Source: Halothiobacillus neapolitanus c2 (GTDB lineage: Bacteria; Pseudomonadota; Gammaproteobacteria; Halothiobacillales; Halothiobacillaceae). Taken from it: a stretch of DNA of 64,000 nucleotides. The stretch spans positions 639,501 to 703,500 of the forward strand of contig NC_013422.1 in assembly GCF_000024765.1 (NCBI RefSeq), given 5' to 3'. Shown here in pieces: positions 17,894 through 27,003 of the stretch. Under the pieces are notes generated by a model. That model made no database searches and was not told the DNA's origin. It was given only the letters and a program-made list of their open reading frames with translations. Position numbers and translations under genes: made by a program. Position 1 is the stretch's first letter, and every line of letters begins with the position of its first letter.

Positions 17894-19348
17894 ATGTTTG
17901 AACAAGCCTTTCGCAATATCGACAACGTGCTCTGGAAAGAAGCCGGTTGCACCACCGAGCTTGATTACACCGAGCAAACCTCATGGCTGTTGTTCCTGAA
18001 ATATCTCGATAGCCTTGAACGAGACAAGGCAATTGAAGCCCAGCTTGAGGGCAAAACCTACACCCCGATATTGGATGAAGCCTACCGCTGGGATGCCTGG
18101 GCCGCACCGAAGGATGCCACCGGCGTGATTGACCCCAATGCCGCGATGACGGGTGATGACTTGCGCGATTTTGTGGATCGCAAACTGTTCCCCTATCTGC
18201 ATGGCTTCAAGCAACGCGCCGCTGGGCCGAATACCCTCGAATACAAAATCGGCGAGATTTTCGGCGAAATCAAAAACAAGATTCACAGCGGCTACAACCT
18301 GCGCGAAATCATCGACCACATCGACGAACTGCGCTTCGGCTCGCAAATCGAAAAGCACGAACTCTCGCACCTGTACGAAGCCAAAATCAAAAACATGGGC
18401 AACGCCGGGCGCAACGGCGGCGAGTATTACACCCCGCGCCCGTTGATCCGTGCCATGGTGCGCGTGGTCGCCCCGCAAATCGGCGAGCGCATATACGATG
18501 GCGCCGTGGGCAGTGCGGGCTTTTTGTGTGAAGCCTTCGACTACCTCAAAAGCCAGCCGAACCGCACCACCGCCGACATCAAAACCCTGCAAGAGCGCAC
18601 TTTTTACGGTAAAGAAAAGAAATCGCTGGCCTACGTGATTGCCATCATGAACATGATCCTGCATGGCATCGAAGCGCCGAATATCGTGCACACCAACACC
18701 CTGGCCGAAAACCTTGCCGACGTGCAGGACAAAGACCGCTTCGACATCATCCTCGCCAACCCGCCCTTCGGCGGCAAAGAGCGCAAGGAAGTACAACAAA
18801 ACTTCCCCATCCGCACCGGCGAAACCGCCTTTTTGTTCCTGCAACACTTCATCAAGCTGCTCAAGGCCGGTGGCCGCGCGGCCGTGGTCATCAAAAATAC
18901 CTTTTTAAGCAACACCGACAACGCCTCAGTTTCCTTGCGCAAACTGCTGCTCGAATCCTGCAACCTGCACACCGTACTCGATATGCCCGGCGGCACGTTT
19001 CTAGGCGCAGGCGTGAAAACCGTGGTGCTGTTCTTCGAGAAAGGCGCACCGACACGGCAGGTTTGGTACTACCAGCTCGACCCCGGCCGCAACATGGGCA
19101 AAACCAACCCACTCAACGATGCGGATTTAGCGGAGTTCATCGAACTACAAAAAACCTTCGCCGATTCACCCAAAAGCTGGCGCGTGGATGCCGCGACACT
19201 CGACACCACCACCTACGATCTTTCGGTAAAGAACCCGAATGGCCAAGAGGAAATCATCCACCGCAGCCCGCAGGAAATCATGGACGAGATCGCCGCGCTG
19301 GATATGGAGAGTACGGATGTGCTGGCGAAGATTCGGGCGTTGTTATGA
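17894..19348 (+). CDS. hsdM: Type I restriction-modification DNA methyltransferase, M subunit
   Basis: HsdM methylates adenine in the target sequence and forms M2S with HsdS and R2M2S with HsdR. The 484-residue protein has the helical N-terminal HsdM domain (about 1-150), the SAM motif DGAVGSAGF (motif I) after GGEYYTPRPLI, and the catalytic NPPF at about residue 289 in LANPPFGGKE. The ATGA overlap with hsdS shows translational coupling. ATG 17894 has no strong ribosome site. Confidence 0.96.
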   Translation: MFEQAFRNIDNVLWKEAGCTTELDYTEQTSWLLFLKYLDSLERDKAIEAQLEGKTYTPILDEAYRWDAWAAPKDATGVIDPNAAMTGDDLRDFVDRKLFPYLHGFKQRAAGPNTLEYKIGEIFGEIKNKIHSGYNLREIIDHIDELRFGSQIEKHELSHLYEAKIKNMGNAGRNGGEYYTPRPLIRAMVRVVAPQIGERIYDGAVGSAGFLCEAFDYLKSQPNRTTADIKTLQERTFYGKEKKSLAYVIAIMNMILHGIEAPNIVHTNTLAENLADVQDKDRFDIILANPPFGGKERKEVQQNFPIRTGETAFLFLQHFIKLLKAGGRAAVVIKNTFLSNTDNASVSLRKLLLESCNLHTVLDMPGGTFLGAGVKTVVLFFEKGAPTRQVWYYQLDPGRNMGKTNPLNDADLAEFIELQKTFADSPKSWRVDAATLDTTTYDLSVKNPNGQEEIIHRSPQEIMDEIAALDMESTDVLAKIRALL

Positions 19349-20550
19349 AAGGGAAGGTCGTACCACTTAAGGATCTTTTTCAAATTGGATCTAGCAAGCG
19401 TGTTTTGAAGTCACAGTGGAAAGCAGAAGGAGTGCCTTTCTATCGCGGACGCGAGGTCACGCGATTAGCAATGGATGGCTTCGTAGACAACGAGCTGTTT
19501 ATTTCTGAGGCTCATTATGCAGAGCTTGCAAATCAGTATGGAGCTCCGAGAACTGACGATATAGTCATCACAGCGATCGGAACTATTGGCAATTCGTACA
19601 TCGTCCAGGATGGCGACAGGTTCTATTTCAAGGATGCCAGCATCCTTTGGATGAAGAGAATCAGCGATGTCAGTAGCAAGTTCGTCAATTTTTGGTTGAA
19701 ATCCACCATGTTTCTCGATCAACTGGATCATGGGAATGGGGCAACCGTAGACACGCTGACGATTCAAAAACTCCAGAGCGTCCAGATATGGGTTCCCCCC
19801 ATTGCCGAACAACACCGCATTGTCTCCATTCTCGACGAAGCCTTTGAAGGCATCGCCAAAGCCCGAGCCCATGCCGAACAGAACCGCCAGAACGCCCGCG
19901 CCTTGTTTGAAAGCCACCTGCAATCCGTGTTCACGCAGCGGGGTGAGGGGTGGGCGGAAAAGTCGCTTGAGGAAGTGGTAGATGCGCAATGCACACTTTC
20001 ATATGGCATCGTTCAGCCGGGTCACGAATACGCTAAAGGAATGCCGATTGTTCGTCCTACGGACTTGACGGCAAAATTGATTACGCTTAACGGATTGAAA
20101 CGTATCGACCCAAAGCTGGCCGATGGCTATCGCAGAACTACGCTGCGTGGCGGCGAACTTCTGCTCTGTGTTCGAGGAAGTACCGGAGTGTTGGCGGTCA
20201 CATCCTCAGAACTTGCTGGCGCTAACGTAACGCGCGGCATAGTTCCGATCATGTTTGATCCATCGTTACTTAGCCAAGATTTTGGCTATTTCCTGATGAC
20301 TTCAGAGGCAGTGCAGAGCCAAATCCGCATCAAAACTTATGGAACAGCGCTAATGCAAATAAACATTGGGGATTTGAGAAAAATTGCTGTCTCATTTCCT
20401 CCGCTAAAGGAACAGGAAAGGATGACGGCACAACTCGAAGAGTTGTCTGCCGAAACCCAACGCCTGGAATCAATCTACCAACAAAAACTCGCTGCCCTCG
20501 ATGAACTGAAAAAATCCCTGCTGCATCAAGCCTTCTCCGGCTCACTTTAG
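19345..20550 (+). CDS. hsdS: Type I restriction-modification specificity subunit S
   Basis: HsdS recognises the two halves of the target site. The 401-residue protein shows two target-recognition domains (about 1-150 and 205-355), each ended by a conserved helical spacer: PPIAEQHRIVSILDEAFEGI with a coiled segment, and FPPLKEQERMTAQLEELSAET ending LLHQAFSGSL. Start ATG 19345 overlaps the hsdM stop (ATGA). The two recognition domains differ, so a bipartite asymmetric target is expected. Domain swapping is common in this family. Confidence 0.93.
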   Translation: MKGKVVPLKDLFQIGSSKRVLKSQWKAEGVPFYRGREVTRLAMDGFVDNELFISEAHYAELANQYGAPRTDDIVITAIGTIGNSYIVQDGDRFYFKDASILWMKRISDVSSKFVNFWLKSTMFLDQLDHGNGATVDTLTIQKLQSVQIWVPPIAEQHRIVSILDEAFEGIAKARAHAEQNRQNARALFESHLQSVFTQRGEGWAEKSLEEVVDAQCTLSYGIVQPGHEYAKGMPIVRPTDLTAKLITLNGLKRIDPKLADGYRRTTLRGGELLLCVRGSTGVLAVTSSELAGANVTRGIVPIMFDPSLLSQDFGYFLMTSEAVQSQIRIKTYGTALMQINIGDLRKIAVSFPPLKEQERMTAQLEELSAETQRLESIYQQKLAALDELKKSLLHQAFSGSL

Positions 20551-20562
20551 GATGCCAATACG

Positions 20563-21981
20563 ATGATTACCCTCGATACCCTTACACGCTGGCTCTCGGC
20601 GCCTACAGAGTCCGAACACCTTGAATTCAAGGAGGCCAAACTGCAATTCGACACCACAAAGTTACTGCGATACTGCGTAGCTTTAGCCAATGAAGGCGGC
20701 GGGCATCTGGTACTAGGTGTGTCCGACAGGCTGCCTAGGCGCGTAGTCGGTTCGCAGGCATTCGCGGTGACATCAAATCTCAACGATATCAAGGCGCGCA
20801 TTGTCGACAAGCTGCACATTCGTGTGGATGCGGTGGAGCTGGCGCATCCCGAGGGTCGGGTGTTGGTGTTTGATATTCCCACGCGTCCTGTCGGTCAGCC
20901 TCTAGCTTTTGACGGGGCTTACCTGATGCGGGCGGGTGAGGATTTAGTGCCAATGACACCCGATCAACTGCGGCGCATTTTCGCAGAAGGCCAGCCCGAT
21001 TGGTTCTCGCAACTGGCTAGACAAGATGCCAGCGCTGATGAAGTGATCGCTCTGCTCGATACCCAGGCCTATTTCGAGTTGTTACAGTTACCGTATCCGA
21101 CAAACCGGGAGGGTGTGCTAGCTCGCTTGAGTGGTGAGGAGCTAATCACACAAACCGCGTCAGGCTGGAATATCTCCAATTTAGCAGCGATTCTGCTCGC
21201 CAAAAAACTGGATGCCTTTTCGCTAACTCTTGCCCGCAAGGCACCTCGCGTAGTGTTTTATGAAGGTACGGACAAAACCCAAACTCGAGAAGATAAACCG
21301 GGTAACAGAGGCTATGCGGTGGGGTTCGAGAACCTTGTCGATTTTGTCCATTCGGCAGCTCCGCAAAATCGCAGCATTGAACAGGTGGTGCGTGAGGAAG
21401 TGAAAATGTTCCCGAAACAGGCATTACGGGAGCTGATTGCTAATGCATTGGTGCATCAGGACTTTCATGCTTCAGGGGCCTCGGTCATGATCGAGATGTT
21501 TTCGGATCGAATTGAGATTTCCAACCCAGGTACCCCGCCGATCAAGGTTGAACGCTTTATCGATGAATATCGTTCACGTAATGAACATTTGGCAGATTTG
21601 ATGCGGCGACTTGGCATCTGCGAGGAAAAAGGTAGTGGTGTCGACAAGGTTGTCAAAGCCGCTGAGGCATTCCAATTGCCTGCCCCCGATTTTCGCGTTG
21701 GGGAGTTGCGGACGACAGCAGTGCTTTTTGCGCATCAAGATTTTTCAGCCATGAGTAAATCGGATAGGCTTCGTGCGTGTTATCAGCACTGTTGCTTGAT
21801 GTATGTGAGTAACCAACGCATGTCCAACCAGTCGCTGCGCGCTCGTTTTGGCGTTTCCGAATCAAAAGCAGCAACGGTGTCTCTTGTGATTGGCGCAGCC
21901 AAAGAAGCAGGCTTGATTAAAACGGATGAGTCCGACACGAGTTCAACGCGTTATGCTCGCTACTTACCCTTCTGGGCTTGA
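20563..21981 (+). CDS. AlbA_2 / divergent-AAA (RecG-like regulator) protein in hsd operon
   Basis: The 472-residue protein has an N-terminal AlbA_2 (Schlafen AAA_4) domain with ESEHLEFKEAK and ANEGGGHLVLGV, and a C-terminal half with a HATPase_c_4-like part (QALRELIANALVHQD, then EEKGSGVDKV) and a helix-rich tail that could bind DNA. Such proteins are annotated as RecG-like helicases or transcriptional regulators although helicase motifs are absent. It lies 12 bases after hsdS and before hsdR, so it is probably cotranscribed. Related genes often occur inside type I restriction loci; whether it regulates the system or adds its own defence function is unknown. Confidence 0.8.
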   Translation: MITLDTLTRWLSAPTESEHLEFKEAKLQFDTTKLLRYCVALANEGGGHLVLGVSDRLPRRVVGSQAFAVTSNLNDIKARIVDKLHIRVDAVELAHPEGRVLVFDIPTRPVGQPLAFDGAYLMRAGEDLVPMTPDQLRRIFAEGQPDWFSQLARQDASADEVIALLDTQAYFELLQLPYPTNREGVLARLSGEELITQTASGWNISNLAAILLAKKLDAFSLTLARKAPRVVFYEGTDKTQTREDKPGNRGYAVGFENLVDFVHSAAPQNRSIEQVVREEVKMFPKQALRELIANALVHQDFHASGASVMIEMFSDRIEISNPGTPPIKVERFIDEYRSRNEHLADLMRRLGICEEKGSGVDKVVKAAEAFQLPAPDFRVGELRTTAVLFAHQDFSAMSKSDRLRACYQHCCLMYVSNQRMSNQSLRARFGVSESKAATVSLVIGAAKEAGLIKTDESDTSSTRYARYLPFWA

Positions 21982-22063
21982 GTGCTTTAATACAAACCCA
22001 TGGCCTGTGTTAATTTTTACTTTACTCCTTAATAAACAATGAATTGAGTGCTTTAATGCAAAT
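21978..22063 (+). repeat. Imperfect 19-bp direct repeat after the AlbA_2 gene
   Basis: TTGAGTGCTTTAATACAAA (21979-21997) recurs 65 bases later as TTGAGTGCTTTAATGCAAA (22044-22062), with one difference. The first copy overlaps the stop codon of the AlbA_2 gene. The two copies bound a short AT-rich stretch, which suggests a small duplication or a remnant insertion scar. Confidence 0.6.
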
Positions 22064-22281
22064 CGTGCTTGCAGAATGGGTGTGGCAAAACAGATCGCCT
22101 AAGCCTGTGAGACAGTGCTCCCCAGAAAGCGAAAAGCCCCGATGTATCTCACCGAGGCATAAACGCCGACCGGGACCCCCCTGTCCACTTACGGGAAAGT
22201 GTAAAGTGTTCAAGCGATTGGCGAAACGGCTCAATGGGATTATGTTCATAACCGGGTTTTGATAATGGATGCTGCAACACG
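21982..22281. other. 300-bp gap between AlbA_2 gene and hsdR
   Basis: No gene is supported. Besides the direct repeat at its left end, the stretch holds sequence around 22180-22240 (GGGACCCCCCTGTCCACTTA and following) that looks like debris of a former insertion, but I cannot assign it. hsdR has no clear ribosome site or promoter of its own here. Confidence 0.4.
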
Positions 22282-24633
22282 ATGAACGAAGCCGAAACCC
22301 GCGCCGAACATATCGACCCTGCCTTGGCTGCTGCCGGATGGGGCGTGGTGGCCGGTTCACGCATTCGGCGAGAATACCCGATTACCTTGGGCCGCATTGA
22401 AGGCGCGGGTAAACGCGGCAAGGCGCTGACGGCCGATTATGTGCTGGAGTACCGCAATACCAAGTTGGCGGTGGTCGAGGCCAAGGCGTGGAATAAACCA
22501 CTCACCGAGGGCGTGGGCCAAGCCAAGGATTATTCCGGCAAACTCGCCATCCGTTTTGCGTATGCCACGAACGGTCAGGGCATTTATGGCATCGATATGG
22601 AATCCGGCGTCGAAGCCGAGCTCGCAAATTATCCATCCCCGGATGAATTGTGGGCGCGCACCTTTGCCAGCCAGAATATTTGGCGTGATCGCTTCGCGGA
22701 GGTGCCGTTCGAGGATCGGGGCGGGTACTTTCAAAGTCGGTATTATCAAGACATTGCCATCGAGCGCGTGCTGGCGGCAATCGCCGATCATCAATCGCGC
22801 ATTTTGCTCACCTTGGCGACCGGTACGGGCAAAACCTTTATTGCCTTTCAACTGGCGTGGAAGCTGTTTCATAGCCGCTGGAACTTGCGCGACTGGCAGC
22901 GTGAAGCCGAACCGAGCCGCCGCCCGCGTATTTTGTTTTTAGCCGACCGCAACATTCTCGCCAATCAGGCCTTCAATGCCTTTTCGGCGTTCCCGGAAGA
23001 TGCGTTGGTACGGATTGATCCTGCCGATATTCGCAAGCAGGGAAGGGTGCCGAAAAACGGCAGTCTGTTTTTCACGATTTTCCAGACATTCATGAGTGGG
23101 CAGGATGCCGAAGGCCAGCCTGCACCGTACTTTGGCGATTACCCGCCGGATTTTTTCGATTGCATCATTATCGACGAGTGCCATCGCGGTGGCGCGAACG
23201 ATGAAAGCAACTGGCGCGGCATTCTGGCGTATTTCGCGCCCGCCGTGCAGCTTGGCTTGACCGCCACGCCCAAGCGCAAAGACAACGTGGATACCTATCA
23301 ATACTTCGGCGAGCCGGTGTTTGTGTATTCATTGAAGGACGGCATCAATGATGGTTTTTTGACTCCGTTCCGAGTGAAGCAAATCGCCACCACGCTCGAT
23401 GAATATGTGTACACGCCCGATGACACGCTGGTGGAAGGCGAGATTGAAGCGGGCAAGCGCTACGAAGAAGCCGACTTCAACAAGATCATCGAGATCAAGG
23501 AACGTGAGCAAAAGCGTGTCGAGATTTTCATGGCGCAAATTGACCAGCGCGAGAAAACCATCGTGTTTTGTGCCACCCAAGAACATGCCCTGGCCGTGCG
23601 GGATTTGATCAACCAGATCAAGTCCAGCAGCAACCCCGATTACTGCCAACGGGTAACCGCCAATGATGGTGCGCGGGGTGAACACTATCTGCGCGATTTT
23701 CAGGACAACGAGAAAACTATCCCGACGATCCTGACCACATCGCAAAAGCTCTCGACCGGCGTGGACGCCCGCAACGTGCGCAATATCGTGCTGATGCGCC
23801 CCGTCAATTCGATGATCGAATTCAAACAGATTATCGGGCGCGGCACGCGGCTGTATGACGGCAAGGATTACTTCACCATCTATGATTTCGTGAAGGCGCA
23901 CCATCACTTCAATGACCCCGAATGGGACGGCGAGCCGCTGGAACCAGAGCCAACCGACCCCCGCCCACCCCAACCGCCGAGTGAACCAACCCCGCCCGAT
24001 GGCGTGCGTGAACCCAGTTCGTCTTATGAGCGCAAGCCCAAAGTGAAAGTGCAGCTTTCCGATGGCAAGGCCCGCACCATCCAGCACATGATGAGCACGA
24101 GCTTCTGGCACCCGGACGGTACACCGATGTCTGCCCAGCAGTTCATGGAATCGCTGTTTGGTCGCTTGCCGGAGTTTTTCAAGGACGAAGACGAATTACG
24201 GGCCCTGTGGAGTGACCCCGAAACCCGCAAACGCTTGCTCGAAGGGCTGGCCGAAAAAGGCTTCGGTACGGATCAACTGCGGGAAATGCAAAAGATCATC
24301 GATGCACAAAATAGTGATCTGTTCGATGTGTTGGCTTATGTGGCCTACGCCCAAACGCCGCTGAGCCGGGAAGATCGCGCGGATCGTGCCATGGCGCTCA
24401 TCAGCAGCCACTTCAACAGCAAACAGCAAGTGTTTCTGGATTTCGTGCTTTCGCAGTACATCAGCGTGGGGGTGGAGGAGTTGGACAAAACCAAACTCGG
24501 CAGTTTGCTCCGCCTGAAATACCACGACTCCATCAACGATGCTATCGCCGACCTCGGCAAGCCCGATGAAATCGGCCAGATGTTTAGCGGGTTTCAGAAG
24601 TTTTTGTATCAGCCAGTGCAAGCGAAGGTTTAG
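22282..24633 (+). CDS. hsdR: Type I restriction endonuclease, R subunit (EcoEI-like)
   Basis: HsdR translocates DNA with ATP and cleaves far from the site. The 783-residue protein matches the short EcoEI-type R subunits. It has an N-terminal nuclease domain (ADYVLEY then VVEAKAW near residue 65, the D...ExK pattern), Walker A ATGTGKTF near residue 180, DECH near residue 297, LTATPKRKD, the helicase motif VI region QIIGRGTRLYDGKDYF, a Pro-rich linker around residue 560 and the EcoEI C-terminal domain. All motifs look intact, so the system is probably active. Confidence 0.95.
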   Translation: MNEAETRAEHIDPALAAAGWGVVAGSRIRREYPITLGRIEGAGKRGKALTADYVLEYRNTKLAVVEAKAWNKPLTEGVGQAKDYSGKLAIRFAYATNGQGIYGIDMESGVEAELANYPSPDELWARTFASQNIWRDRFAEVPFEDRGGYFQSRYYQDIAIERVLAAIADHQSRILLTLATGTGKTFIAFQLAWKLFHSRWNLRDWQREAEPSRRPRILFLADRNILANQAFNAFSAFPEDALVRIDPADIRKQGRVPKNGSLFFTIFQTFMSGQDAEGQPAPYFGDYPPDFFDCIIIDECHRGGANDESNWRGILAYFAPAVQLGLTATPKRKDNVDTYQYFGEPVFVYSLKDGINDGFLTPFRVKQIATTLDEYVYTPDDTLVEGEIEAGKRYEEADFNKIIEIKEREQKRVEIFMAQIDQREKTIVFCATQEHALAVRDLINQIKSSSNPDYCQRVTANDGARGEHYLRDFQDNEKTIPTILTTSQKLSTGVDARNVRNIVLMRPVNSMIEFKQIIGRGTRLYDGKDYFTIYDFVKAHHHFNDPEWDGEPLEPEPTDPRPPQPPSEPTPPDGVREPSSSYERKPKVKVQLSDGKARTIQHMMSTSFWHPDGTPMSAQQFMESLFGRLPEFFKDEDELRALWSDPETRKRLLEGLAEKGFGTDQLREMQKIIDAQNSDLFDVLAYVAYAQTPLSREDRADRAMALISSHFNSKQQVFLDFVLSQYISVGVEELDKTKLGSLLRLKYHDSINDAIADLGKPDEIGQMFSGFQKFLYQPVQAKV

Positions 24634-24887
24634 GGATAATTGGGCTCTTTCGTTTGAGCTTCAGCCCATGCATAAGATGACAAGAACACCTTGAAAAACC
24701 GTCACAGGTTTACGCCAGCTTAATGCGAAGCAGACCCAAGCCCGCGTTCAGTAGGTTTTCGAGGTGCACCGTTGTCATTTGCAAGCGCCGCAACCCCGCA
24801 AATGAGCTCTTGGCTGCACGCCCAAACGGGGCTTGCGGGCAAATCCACAAGCCAGAGGCACCATCGAGTCATGCAGAAGTTCCATCA
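24634..24887. other. Non-coding stretch after hsdR
   Basis: About 250 bases without a convincing gene. A minus-strand frame of about 50 codons ends at 24710 but has no start with a ribosome site and no recognised family. The region may hold the remains of an older insertion at the right border of the restriction locus. Confidence 0.4.
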
Positions 24888-24997
24888 GGGCACCTCGAAA
24901 TACCCGTGATTCGTCGTTCCCGCGAAAGCGGGAACCCAGAAAAATCAAGGCGCTGGATTCCCGCCTACGCGGGAATGACGGGTTTTTCGAGGTTCCA
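24888..24997 (-). mobile_element. MITE copy 3, right border of the hsd locus
   Basis: A 110-bp element in reverse orientation relative to copies 1 and 2, beginning GGGCACCTCGAAATACCCGT and ending in ACGGGTTTTTCGAGG plus an eroded TTCCA. It has both internal hairpins intact (GTTCCCGCGAAAGCGGGAAC and ATTCCCGCCTACGCGGGAAT). No target duplication is visible. The tRNA-Arg 3' end lies only 9 bases away. Confidence 0.8.
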
Positions 24998-25006
24998 TAA
25001 GTAATA

Positions 25007-25083
25007 TGGTGTCCACGGAGGGATTTGAACCCCCGACCTGCCCCTTAGGAGGGGGCTGCTCTATCCAGCTGAGCTACGTAGAC
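25007..25083 (-). tRNA. tRNA-Arg (anticodon CCT)
   Basis: The 77-base minus-strand gene folds as a full cloverleaf. The acceptor stem is GTCTACG/CGTGGAC with one G-T pair and an encoded CCA end (25007-25009). The D-arm is GCTCAGCTGGATAGAGC, the anticodon stem GCCCC/GGGGC has the loop CTCCTAA with anticodon CCT, and the T-arm contains GGTTCAAATCC. It reads AGG codons. Confidence 0.97.
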
Positions 25084-25128
25084 GGCGGTCGAATGCTACC
25101 ACAGCACTAAGGGCGTATGAACAGTACA

Positions 25129-25317
25129 CTAGTCCATTTCCGGTTCGACCCAGACCTCCGGTTCGTCGTATAGGAAGGAAACATGGACGATGATCGGGCG
25201 GCAGCACACGCTGCAGTCTTCAATGTATTCCTGCGTGCCGGCGCTGGCGTCCAGGAGAAGATCGATCGTTTCCCAGCAGTAGGGGCATTGAACGCTGACT
25301 TCGGGTTGAAGGTCCAT
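25129..25317 (-). CDS. CPXCG-motif cysteine-rich protein
   Basis: The 62-residue protein has two Cys pairs, CPYCWE near residue 11 and CSVCCRP near residue 35, as in the small CPXCG zinc-ribbon-like family. It ends in an acidic tail. Function is unknown; metal binding is expected. Start ATG 25317 follows GGAAG; a 45-residue upstream extension is open but reads through the region near the icd terminator and is not supported. Confidence 0.82.
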   Translation of the reverse strand: MDLQPEVSVQCPYCWETIDLLLDASAGTQEYIEDCSVCCRPIIVHVSFLYDEPEVWVEPEMD

Positions 25318-25393
25318 GGGATGCTTCCGGTTCTTGTGGTGCCGCTCGGTCGTTTGATCGAGAACAGGCGAGTTGGTTAATCGAGTATGGACG

Positions 25394-25430
25394 AAAAAGC
25401 CCGCTCCGGAAAAGTACCTCGGGCGGGCTT
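25394..25430 (-). terminator. icd terminator
   Basis: On the minus strand AAGCCCGC and GCGGGCTT form an 8-bp stem followed by TTTTTC, 39 bases after the icd stop. The loop is 18 bases and can pair further. Confidence 0.75.
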
Positions 25431-25468
25431 GCTCGATCGGACGGTCGGGCACCGTTTTCTGTCGACGG

Positions 25469-26734
25469 TCAGTTCATGTATTTGATCATTTCATCGCCGA
25501 AGGCATCGCTGCCGATCTGGGTGGCATCGTCCATGAGACGGGCGAAGTCGCCGGTGACGCGTTTGTTGGCAATCGCGCCTTCGACCCCTTTAATGACGAG
25601 ATCGGCGGCTTCGATCCAGCCCATGTGGCGCAGCATCATTTCGGCGGATAGAATCAGCGAGGCTGGATTGGCCAAGTTTTTCCCGGCGATGTCGGGTGCG
25701 GTGCCGTGGGTGGCTTCGAACATGGCGATGGAATCGGACATATTCGCGCCGGGCGCGATGCCGATGCCGCCAACCTGTGCTGCCAGCGCGTCGGAGATAT
25801 AATCGCCGTTGAGGTTTAAGGTGGCGATCACGTCGTAGTCCTCCGGCTTGAGCAGAATTTGTTGCAGGAAGGCGTCGGCAATGCCGTCTTTGATGGTGAT
25901 TTTACGGCCGGTTTTTGGATTGGTGCATTGGTACCAGCCGCCACCGATTTCGGCCGCGCCGAATTCTTTTTTCACCAAGTCGTAGCCCCATTGTTTGAAG
26001 CCACCTTCGGTGAACTTCATGATGTTGCCCTTGTGTACGAGCGTCAGCGAGCTGCGATCGTTGTCGATGACGTATTCCATCGCCTTGCGCACCAGCCGCT
26101 CGGTGCCTTCACGCGAGACGGGTTTGATGCCGATACCGGAGCTTTCGGGGAAGCGAATCTTGGTGACGCCCATTTCGTTCTGCAAAAAGTCGATGACTTT
26201 TTTGACTTCCGGCGTACCCGCCGCCCATTCGATGCCGGCGTAGATGTCCTCGGAGTTTTCGCGGAAGATGACCATTTCGGTCTTTTCCGGATGTTTGAGT
26301 GGGCTGGGCGTGCCGGTGAAGTAACGCACGGGACGCAGGCAAACGTATAGGTCAAGCTGTTGGCGCAGGGCGACGTTGAGGGAACGAATGCCGCCGCCGA
26401 CGGGGGTGGTCAGCGGGCCTTTGATGGACACGACGTAATCGCGCACGGCAGCCATGGTTTCGGCTGGCAGGCCGCTCTTATCGTCGGCATAGACGGTGGT
26501 TGCCTTCTCGCCTGCATACACTTCCATCCATGCAATTTTCTTCGTATCGCCATAGGCCTTGGCGACGGCCGCATCGATCACCTTTTTCATGACGGGGGTG
26601 ATGTCGACACCGATGCCGTCGCCTTCAATGAACGGAATGATGGGTGTATTCGGCACGGTGATCGATCCGTCCGGATGGGCGACGATGCGTTCGCCTTGAG
26701 GGATTTTGATGTGCTGGGACGCAGAGTTGGTCAT
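25469..26734 (-). CDS. icd: NADP-dependent isocitrate dehydrogenase
   Basis: Icd converts isocitrate to 2-oxoglutarate in the TCA cycle. The 421-residue protein has [10 protein letters not shown], the substrate loop [13 protein letters not shown] (with the Ser equivalent to the E. coli phosphorylation site), [19 protein letters not shown] and the metal-binding GDYISD. ATG 26734 is chosen; the frame stays open for 37 more codons, but that extension is translated from the five-hairpin repeat and does not belong to the family. The leader therefore probably contains that repeat. Confidence 0.96.
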   Translation of the reverse strand: MTNSASQHIKIPQGERIVAHPDGSITVPNTPIIPFIEGDGIGVDITPVMKKVIDAAVAKAYGDTKKIAWMEVYAGEKATTVYADDKSGLPAETMAAVRDYVVSIKGPLTTPVGGGIRSLNVALRQQLDLYVCLRPVRYFTGTPSPLKHPEKTEMVIFRENSEDIYAGIEWAAGTPEVKKVIDFLQNEMGVTKIRFPESSGIGIKPVSREGTERLVRKAMEYVIDNDRSSLTLVHKGNIMKFTEGGFKQWGYDLVKKEFGAAEIGGGWYQCTNPKTGRKITIKDGIADAFLQQILLKPEDYDVIATLNLNGDYISDALAAQVGGIGIAPGANMSDSIAMFEATHGTAPDIAGKNLANPASLILSAEMMLRHMGWIEAADLVIKGVEGAIANKRVTGDFARLMDDATQIGSDAFGDEMIKYMN

Positions 26735-26805
26735 ATTAGTGTGTGCCTCTGATAAGGATAAGAACCGAGTAAAACTGAGCTTTTCATCAGTATATCTTGG
26801 TAAAT

Positions 26806-26952
26806 GCTGATTTATTCCATCCTTGGAATAAATCAGCGCGCTCATCGCGGTACCCGCCCGCGATGGCGCTCACGAATCAAAGACTGACCGTCTTTGTTCG
26901 TGTTGGGGCGTCCTGCCCCAAACGGGAAGCACTGAATAAATCAGCGCTTCCC
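26806..26952 (-). repeat. Five-hairpin repeat copy 4 (icd leader)
   Basis: Read on the minus strand: GGGAAGCGCTGA/TCAGTGCTTCCC (one G-U pair), TTGGGGC/GCCCCAA with loop AGGAC, ACGAACAAAGAC/GTCTTTGATTCGT (one bulge), CATCGCGG/CCGCGATG, and a perfect 13-bp stem GCTGATTTATTCC/GGAATAAATCAGC with loop AAGGAT. Both GGA loops are intact. It lies 72 bases before the icd start, in the sense orientation, and between icd and the divergent groES promoter. Confidence 0.85.
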
Positions 26953-27003
26953 TTGAAGTTTTATTGAAACAGCCCGCTTTTTGTACCCGAATGAAATTTC
27001 ACT

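Noticed and set aside
17600-17900. attL copy of the tRNA-Arg 3' end at the left border of the hsd locus
   Set aside because: No stretch matching the tRNA 3' end was seen, so integrase-type insertion at this tRNA is not supported.
17981-18847. 288-codon frame opposite hsdM
   Set aside because: Antisense shadow of hsdM with no ribosome site; the hsdM motifs leave no doubt which strand codes.
24710-24868. About 50-codon minus-strand frame ending LLRIKLA
   Set aside because: It reads like coding sequence but has no credible start or ribosome site and no family I recognise; possibly a remnant, not listed as a gene.
24723-25004. 93-codon plus-strand frame after hsdR
   Set aside because: Half of it is translation of MITE copy 3 (the RESGNPEKSRRWIPAYAGMT type of peptide that this repeat yields), so it is a repeat artefact.
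26735-26845. 37-residue N-terminal extension of icd
   Set aside because: It is translated from the five-hairpin repeat. A similar peptide (IYSKDGIN) arises upstream of lpoP from the other copy, so it is not part of either protein.
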